Assembly (NCBI GenBank): GCA_030446945.1
Contig: JAUJMI010000171.1
Span: forward strand, 1,690 to 7,415
Direction of reading: 5' to 3'
Source of the DNA: Longimicrobium sp.
GTDB lineage: Bacteria > Gemmatimonadota > Gemmatimonadetes > Longimicrobiales > Longimicrobiaceae
Length of the DNA: 5,726 bases
In this document: one piece after another, positions 1 to 3,517 of the stretch
How positions within the stretch are numbered: the first letter of the stretch is position 1
How the letters are laid out: each line of letters begins with the position of its first letter
Translations under genes and position numbers: made by a program
The notes under the pieces: model-generated
What the model saw: only the letters and a program-made list of their open reading frames with translations
What the model was told of the DNA's origin: nothing
Database searches by the model: none

Positions 1-94
1 CGGTCGCCGCAGAAGTGCGGAGCGGAACGCGGTTGTTGGAGGCGGCGGCTCTCTCCGTTCCCCCCTGGCACGCCCGTTGCCCTCGCCCGGAGCC

Positions 95-1609
95 ATGTCC
101 ATATCCCCCGAAGACCTGGGTTCTCTGTTCCGCACCCTTCTCGGGGGACGGAGGCTGGTGGTGGTGTCGAACCGCGAGCCGTACGAGCACAGCTGGTCGG
201 ACGAGGTGGGGGAGGTGGAGGTGGAAAGGCCCGCCGGGGGGCTGACCTCGGCGCTCGACCCCCTGATGCAGGCGCTGGGCGGCACCTGGGTGGCCTGGGG
301 GAGCGGCGAGGCGGACGCCGAGGCCGTGGATGCCGACCACCGCGTGCGCGTGCCCCCCGAAGACCCGGGCTACACCCTGCGCCGCGTCTGGCTCACCCAC
401 CACGACGTACACCGCTACTATCTCGGGTTCAGCAACCAGTTCCTGTGGCCCATCTGCCACCTGCGGCCCGACCTCACCCGCGTCCGCTCGCGCTACTGGG
501 AGCGCTACCGCCGCGTCAACCGCCGCTTCGCCGAGGCCGTGCTGCAGGAGGTGAGCGGCAGCGACGCCGTGGTCTGGTTCCAGGACTACCACCTGGCGCT
601 CGCGCCCCTGCTGGTGAGAGCGCGCCGGCCGGGGCTGACGCTCGCCCACTTCTGGCACATCCCCTTTCCACCGTACGACGTCTTCCGCCTGGCCCCGCAG
701 GCCGGCTTCCTCCTGCGCGGGATGCTGGCCAACGACCTGATGGGTTTCCACCTGGCCGGTTTCGCGGACAACTTCCTCCGCTGCGCCGCCGAGCTGGCCG
801 GCGCCGCGGTGGACATGGAGGCGCGCACCGCCACGCTGGAGGGGCACACCTGCCACGTGGGCGCCTTTCCCATCTCCATAGACGTGGAGCAGTTTCGCGC
901 GGCCGCCACCGCGCCGGACGCCGAGGCGGCGATGGAGCGGCTGTGGGCCCGCTACGCGCCCGGCGGCGGGATGCTGGGGGTGGGGGTGGACCGGATGGAC
1001 TACTCCAAGGGGATCCCCGAGAAGCTCAAGGCGCTGGAGCTCCTCTGGGACCGCTACCCCGAGCTGCGCGGGCGCTTCACCTTCGTGCAGGTGGCCGTCC
1101 CCTCGCGCAGCGACATCGCGGCGTACGACGAGCTCAGCCAAAAGGTGGACCGGCAGGTGTGGCGGATCAACGAGCGCTTCGGCACCTCGGAGTGGCGCCC
1201 CGTGCACCTCCTCAAGCAGTCGCTCCCCACCGAGCGGCTGGCGGTGCTCTACCGCATGGCCAACGTTTGCGTCGTATCGTCGCTGCAGGATGGGATGAAC
1301 CTGGTGGCCAAGGAGTTCGTCGCCAGCCAGACCGACGCGCGCGGGGTGCTCGTCCTCTCCCGCTTCGCCGGCGCGGCGGAGGAGATGGAGGGTGCGGTGC
1401 TCGTGAACCCGTTCGACCCCGAGACGTGCGCGCTCCAGATCCGCGACGCGCTCCTCCTTCCGCCCGACGAGCGCGAGCGCGCGATGCGGGGGATGCAGAC
1501 GGGGATGGCTTCGATCTACGACTGGATGGAGTCGTATTTTGCCGCGTGGAGCGCGCACGCAGGGGAGGCGTCAGCCGAAGAGGGCAAAGGGGACGCCCCC
1601 GGCGCGTAG
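95..1609 (+). CDS. otsA: Trehalose-6-phosphate synthase, GT20 family (OtsA-like)
   Basis: Retaining glycosyltransferase expected to join a nucleotide-activated glucose to glucose-6-phosphate, giving trehalose-6-phosphate in the cytoplasm (family knowledge). From the ATG at 95 it is 504 residues, a normal length for the family. Visible landmarks: VVVSNREPY at 22-30 with GGL at 48-50 (N-terminal substrate loop), FSNQFLWP at 112-119, QDYHL at 163-167, HIPFP at 188-192, GFH at 217-219, the donor-binding VDRMDYSKG at 298-306 (R300, K305 match E. coli R262/K267), and DGMNLVAKEF at 399-408. All the core residues I can identify are present. The last 15 residues are low-complexity. Start choice: an in-frame TTG at 77 would add six residues, but neither start has a well-spaced Shine-Dalgarno; ATG 95 has only GGAG two bases upstream. 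No otsB phosphatase is in the window. The related glucosylglycerol-phosphate synthase also carries a REPY-type N-terminal motif, so the acceptor is inferred. Confidence 0.9.
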   Translation: MSISPEDLGSLFRTLLGGRRLVVVSNREPYEHSWSDEVGEVEVERPAGGLTSALDPLMQALGGTWVAWGSGEADAEAVDADHRVRVPPEDPGYTLRRVWLTHHDVHRYYLGFSNQFLWPICHLRPDLTRVRSRYWERYRRVNRRFAEAVLQEVSGSDAVVWFQDYHLALAPLLVRARRPGLTLAHFWHIPFPPYDVFRLAPQAGFLLRGMLANDLMGFHLAGFADNFLRCAAELAGAAVDMEARTATLEGHTCHVGAFPISIDVEQFRAAATAPDAEAAMERLWARYAPGGGMLGVGVDRMDYSKGIPEKLKALELLWDRYPELRGRFTFVQVAVPSRSDIAAYDELSQKVDRQVWRINERFGTSEWRPVHLLKQSLPTERLAVLYRMANVCVVSSLQDGMNLVAKEFVASQTDARGVLVLSRFAGAAEEMEGAVLVNPFDPETCALQIRDALLLPPDERERAMRGMQTGMASIYDWMESYFAAWSAHAGEASAEEGKGDAPGA

Positions 1610-1789
1610 CTCCTCCGCCAGCCGCGCGACGTCGCCCGGCAGGGTGGCCAGCGCCAGGCTGCAGCGCGCCTGCGCGGCCGGCGGCGCGGGGATCACCTCC
1701 ACCGGGATCCCCGCCTCCCCCGCCACCTCCTCGGCCCACAGCGCGTGGTGCGTGGTATCGAAGGTGAAGACCGCGGTTTCGTCATTCAT
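1571..1789 (-). CDS. DUF3343 small protein (putative Se/S carrier-like family)
   Basis: A 72-residue protein matching by eye the DUF3343 / putative Se/S carrier-like family. These small proteins are thought to carry a reactive sulfur or selenium on a conserved cysteine, but the biochemistry is poorly established. Visible features: an N-terminal beta strand followed by THHAL (VFTFDTTHHAL at 7-17), the GIPVEVIPAP strand at 27-36, the single cysteine C43 in ARCSLAL where the family cysteine lies, and a C-terminal helix plus strand (DVARLAEELRAGGVPFALF at 53-71). The length is typical. The start is fixed by a strong GGAGG at 1800-1796, six bases before the ATG; a longer upstream reading in this frame lacks family similarity. 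The gene converges on otsA, and the last 39 bp of the two genes overlap. It is divergent from tyrS. No selD, yedF or other selenium gene is visible, so its partner is unknown. Confidence 0.85.
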   Translation of the reverse strand: MNDETAVFTFDTTHHALWAEEVAGEAGIPVEVIPAPPAAQARCSLALATLPGDVARLAEELRAGGVPFALFG

Positions 1790-1794
1790 CTGTT

Positions 1795-1800
1795 CCCTCC
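1795..1800 (-). promoter_or_regulatory. Ribosome-binding site of the DUF3343 gene
   Basis: On the minus strand GGAGGG is followed by five further bases and then ATG at 1789-1787; measured from GGAGG the gap is six bases. This is near-ideal Shine-Dalgarno spacing. It selects the 72-residue start over an open reading that extends about 100 codons further upstream in the same frame. Confidence 0.8.
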
Positions 1801-1815
1801 GCCACCCTGTATGGG

Positions 1816-1845
1816 TTGCGCGCGCCGGCGGAAACTGGCTACACT
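1816..1845 (+). promoter_or_regulatory. Candidate sigma-70 promoter for tyrS
   Basis: TTGCGC at 1816-1821 (-35-like) and TACACT at 1840-1845 (-10-like) are separated by 18 bp, inside the 100-bp spacer between the divergent DUF3343 gene and tyrS. Transcription would start near 1852, giving a leader of about 38 nt. That is too short for a T-box or another large riboswitch. The match is by eye only and the hexamers are imperfect. I found no comparably good pair on the minus strand for the DUF3343 gene. Confidence 0.4.
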
Positions 1846-1889
1846 GACGGGCTCCTCGCAGAAACGACCCACCTGACCCAGCCGCACCC

Positions 1890-3131
1890 ATGTCCAGCAA
1901 CCGGTTCGCCCCGGCCAACGAGCAGATGGACGAGATCCGGCGCGACACGCTGGAGATCGTCCCCGAAGGCGAGCTGGCGCGCAAGGTGGAGCGTTCGGTG
2001 CGCCAGGGGAAGCCCATGGTGGTGAAGCAGGGCTTCGACCCCACCCGGCCGGACCTCCACGTGGGGCACGCTGTCTCATTACGCAAGCTTCGAACGTTTC
2101 AAGAGTTAGGGCACGACGTGGTGTTCGTGATGGGCGACTACACCGCCCTGATCGGCGACCCCACGGGGCGCAACGACCAGCGCCCGCCCCTCACGGAGGA
2201 AGAGGTCCGCGAGAACGGCCTCACCTACGCCGAGCAGGTGTACCGCGTGCTGGACCCCGAGCGGACGCGCATCGAGTACAACTCGTCGTGGCTCCGCCCG
2301 CTGCAGCTCAAGGATCTGCTGGAGCTGACCGCCAAGTACACCGTGGCGAGGATGCTGGAGCGCGACGACTTCAGCAAGCGCTTCCACGAGGGGCGGCCCA
2401 TCTCGGTGGTGGAGTTCATGTACCCGCTGATGCAGGGGTACGACTCGGTGGTGCTGAAGGCCGACGTGGAGCTGGGCGGGTCGGACCAGAAGTTCAACCT
2501 GCTGGTGGCGCGCGACCTCCAGGAGCGGTACGGCCAGGAAGCGCAGGTGTGCCTCCTGATGCCGCTGCTGCGGGGAACGGACGGGGTCCACAAGATGTCG
2601 AAGAGCTACGACAACTACGTGGGGATCGCCGACGACCCGGACCAGCAGTACGGCCGCACCCTCTCCATTCCGGACGCGCTGCTGGAGGAGTGGTGGCGCC
2701 TGGCGGCGGGGCTCCCCTCCGCCGAGCTGGAGCGGGCGCTGGCGGGGGTGAAGGAGAACCCGTACACCTCCAAGCGGGCCCTCGCCGCCCGAGTGGTCGA
2801 GCTGTACCACGGCGCCGGGGCCGCGCGGGCCGCTTCCGACCGGTTCGACCAGGTTTTTCGGCGGCGCGAAGTGCCCGACGACATCCCCTTGCACGTTGTG
2901 GCCGCTGAGGAGCCCTCACTCGCCGTGCAGGACGGCCAGGCGGCACTGCACCGCCTGCTGGTGCGGGTGGGGCTCGCGTCCTCGAACGCGGATGCCCAGC
3001 GCCAAATCGAGCAGGGCGCGGTGCAGGTGGACGGCGAAAAGGTGAGCGCCCGCGATGCCCGCGTAGCAGCTAGGGGCGAGCAGGTGTTGCAGAAGGGGAA
3101 GCGCCACTTCGCCCGGGTGCGCTGGAGTTGA
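1890..3131 (+). CDS. tyrS: Tyrosyl-tRNA synthetase (KMSKS/TyrZ-type, with S4 domain)
   Basis: Class I aminoacyl-tRNA synthetase that activates tyrosine with ATP and charges tRNA-Tyr; cytoplasmic and essential. At 413 residues it is the usual length. GFDPTRPDLHVGH at 48-60 carries the HIGH signature as HVGH (57-60). GDPTGRN lies at 89-95, the tyrosine/tRNA-site region is YPLMQGYDS at 178-186, GGSDQKFN is at 196-203, and the second ATP motif KMSKS is at 235-239. E. coli TyrS has KFGKT at this place, so this belongs to the KMSKS-bearing (TyrZ-like) branch. The C-terminal 60 or so residues (about 350-412) are an S4 RNA-binding domain (HRLLVRVGLASS, then GAVQVDGEKV). The ATG at 1890 has no recognisable Shine-Dalgarno. 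The next in-frame ATG (residue 13) has none either and would remove part of the conserved N-terminal extension, so 1890 is kept. Codons 63-73 are unusually AT-ending for this gene. Confidence 0.97.
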   Translation: MSSNRFAPANEQMDEIRRDTLEIVPEGELARKVERSVRQGKPMVVKQGFDPTRPDLHVGHAVSLRKLRTFQELGHDVVFVMGDYTALIGDPTGRNDQRPPLTEEEVRENGLTYAEQVYRVLDPERTRIEYNSSWLRPLQLKDLLELTAKYTVARMLERDDFSKRFHEGRPISVVEFMYPLMQGYDSVVLKADVELGGSDQKFNLLVARDLQERYGQEAQVCLLMPLLRGTDGVHKMSKSYDNYVGIADDPDQQYGRTLSIPDALLEEWWRLAAGLPSAELERALAGVKENPYTSKRALAARVVELYHGAGAARAASDRFDQVFRRREVPDDIPLHVVAAEEPSLAVQDGQAALHRLLVRVGLASSNADAQRQIEQGAVQVDGEKVSARDARVAARGEQVLQKGKRHFARVRWS

Positions 3132-3219
3132 CCACGGGCCGTGCGCAAGTTCAATTATGCGTTCGCTTTGCGCGATTCGGGGTAAACGTTTGTGTCGGAT
3201 TCTGCGCGCGCGCCACGGA
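3132..3219. other. Intergenic stretch after tyrS: weak hairpin and 8-bp palindrome, no clear terminator
   Basis: No coding sequence is supported here. GCGCAA at 3143-3148 can pair with TTGCGC at 3168-3173, extended by a G-T wobble at each end, around a 17-nt loop, but no T-run follows, so it is a poor intrinsic terminator. A perfect palindrome AAACGTTT lies at 3184-3191, and an alternating CG run at 3204-3212. If tyrS transcription ends here, Rho is a likely route (inference). Confidence 0.3.
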
Positions 3220-3237
3220 AATTGCAGGGGGGCAATT
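3220..3237. repeat. Perfect inverted repeat AATTGC-N6-GCAATT upstream of the receptor promoter
   Basis: Six-base arms at 3220-3225 and 3232-3237 flank an AGGGGG spacer. The right arm runs into the TTGACG -35-like hexamer (3236-3241). A dyad at this place could be an activator or repressor site; it could also form a small hairpin if transcribed. The arms are AT-rich against a GC-rich background, so chance is less likely but not excluded. Confidence 0.35.
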
Positions 3238-3264
3238 GACGGATATCTGATACGGCGCTAACGT
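3236..3264 (+). promoter_or_regulatory. Candidate promoter of the SusC/RagA-like receptor gene
   Basis: TTGACG at 3236-3241 matches the sigma-70 -35 consensus at five of six bases. It is followed after exactly 17 bp by TAACGT at 3259-3264, a weaker -10. The region is the most AT-rich stretch of the gap. Transcription would start near 3271, leaving a leader of nearly 250 nt before the ATG at 3518. An alternative -10 is the TG-extended TAAATT at 3278-3283, but it has no good -35. The spacer contains a further small dyad, TATC-T-GATA, at 3244-3252. Confidence 0.45.
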
Positions 3265-3279
3265 AACAGTAATCTGTTA
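3264..3279. promoter_or_regulatory. Candidate operator: perfect dyad TAACAG-TAAT-CTGTTA
   Basis: A 16-bp element with perfect six-base arms (3264-3269 and 3274-3279) around TAAT. It begins in the last base of the -10-like hexamer and covers the predicted transcription start. This is the classic place for a repressor that blocks initiation. Symmetry and location are seen in the sequence; the role as an operator is inferred, and no cognate regulator gene is in the window. Confidence 0.42.
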
Positions 3280-3291
3280 AATTGTGCAGGA

Positions 3292-3489
3292 CTCCCGGCT
3301 GGGAACCCTATCGCGCTCGGCGTTGGCCATCTCGAATGTCCGCTCGAAGGGCTCCCCCCTCCAGCCGGGAGGCAGGTCGCGGTGCCGGGCGGTTTCGAAG
3401 GTCCCGTTCCCACTGACCGGGAGGTGTGCGCGCGGGGTCGGGCAGGTGAGTACACGGTCAGGCCGCCGGGACACTTGGGTCGGGCGGCC
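3292..3489 (+). promoter_or_regulatory. Structured GC-rich 5' leader of the receptor mRNA
   Basis: No coding sequence is supported in this stretch. It contains several complementary segments that would fold in RNA. P1 is an 11-bp perfect helix, CTCCCGGCTGG at 3292-3302 with CCAGCCGGGAG at 3361-3371, closing a 58-nt loop. P2 is CTGACCG at 3413-3419 with CGGTCAG at 3455-3461. P3 is GGCCGCC at 3461-3467 with GGCGGCC at 3483-3489, a GC hairpin ending 16 nt before the ribosome-binding site. Competing pairs exist: CCTCC 3358-3362 with GGAGG 3368-3372, and TCCCG 3402-3406 with CGGGA 3418-3422. CCGGGAGG occurs twice (3365-3372 and 3417-3424). I recognise no known riboswitch class. In very GC-rich DNA some of these pairings will arise by chance; P1 is the most convincing. 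Confidence 0.42.
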
Positions 3490-3505
3490 GCAGAGGTAAA
3501 CGATC

Positions 3506-3511
3506 AGGAGG
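3506..3511 (+). promoter_or_regulatory. Strong ribosome-binding site of the receptor gene
   Basis: AGGAGG followed by six bases and then ATG at 3518-3520. It is the strongest plus-strand Shine-Dalgarno in the window; neither otsA nor tyrS has a comparable site. It fixes the start of the receptor, and the start is confirmed by the signal peptide that follows immediately. Confidence 0.9.
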
Positions 3512-3517
3512 ATACAC

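Noticed and set aside
15..245. Small open frame starting at GTG 15, possibly the end of an upstream gene
   Set aside because: It overlaps the conserved otsA start in another phase, has no ribosome-binding site, and its translation is rich in W, R and P with no family resemblance.
1582..1600. GGGG-ACG-CCCC mini-hairpin at the end of otsA as a terminator
   Set aside because: The stem is only four pairs, no T-tract follows on either strand, and it lies within the coding overlap of both genes.
445..1767. Plus-strand 440-codon frame overlapping otsA in another phase
   Set aside because: The product is dominated by R, A, G and P runs and contradicts the GT20 motifs read in the true frame; it is a composition shadow.
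1846..1889. T-box or other riboswitch controlling tyrS
   Set aside because: The predicted leader is only about 40 nt and shows no T-box sequence, specifier loop or terminator/antiterminator pair.
2106..2894. Long open reading frame on the minus strand inside tyrS (262 codons)
   Set aside because: It lies opposite a clearly conserved synthetase, and its translation is low-complexity, rich in H, V, L and R with no recognisable domain. This is typical of the antisense frame of a GC-rich gene.
3301..3475. Cobalamin-riboswitch-like fragments (GGGAA, CCACTGACCGGGAGG, GTCAGG) ahead of a TonB-dependent receptor
   Set aside because: The order is suggestive, but the conserved GGTG..AATCC core is absent, the final box GTCAGGA.ACC is not matched, and the known peripheral helices do not fit. 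A covariance-model search (Rfam RF00174) would settle it; a significant hit would reverse this.
3284..3499. Possible 71-codon leader peptide or small protein before the receptor
   Set aside because: No Shine-Dalgarno at its start, the translation is arginine- and proline-rich without domain or signal sequence, and the same bases are better explained by RNA pairing.
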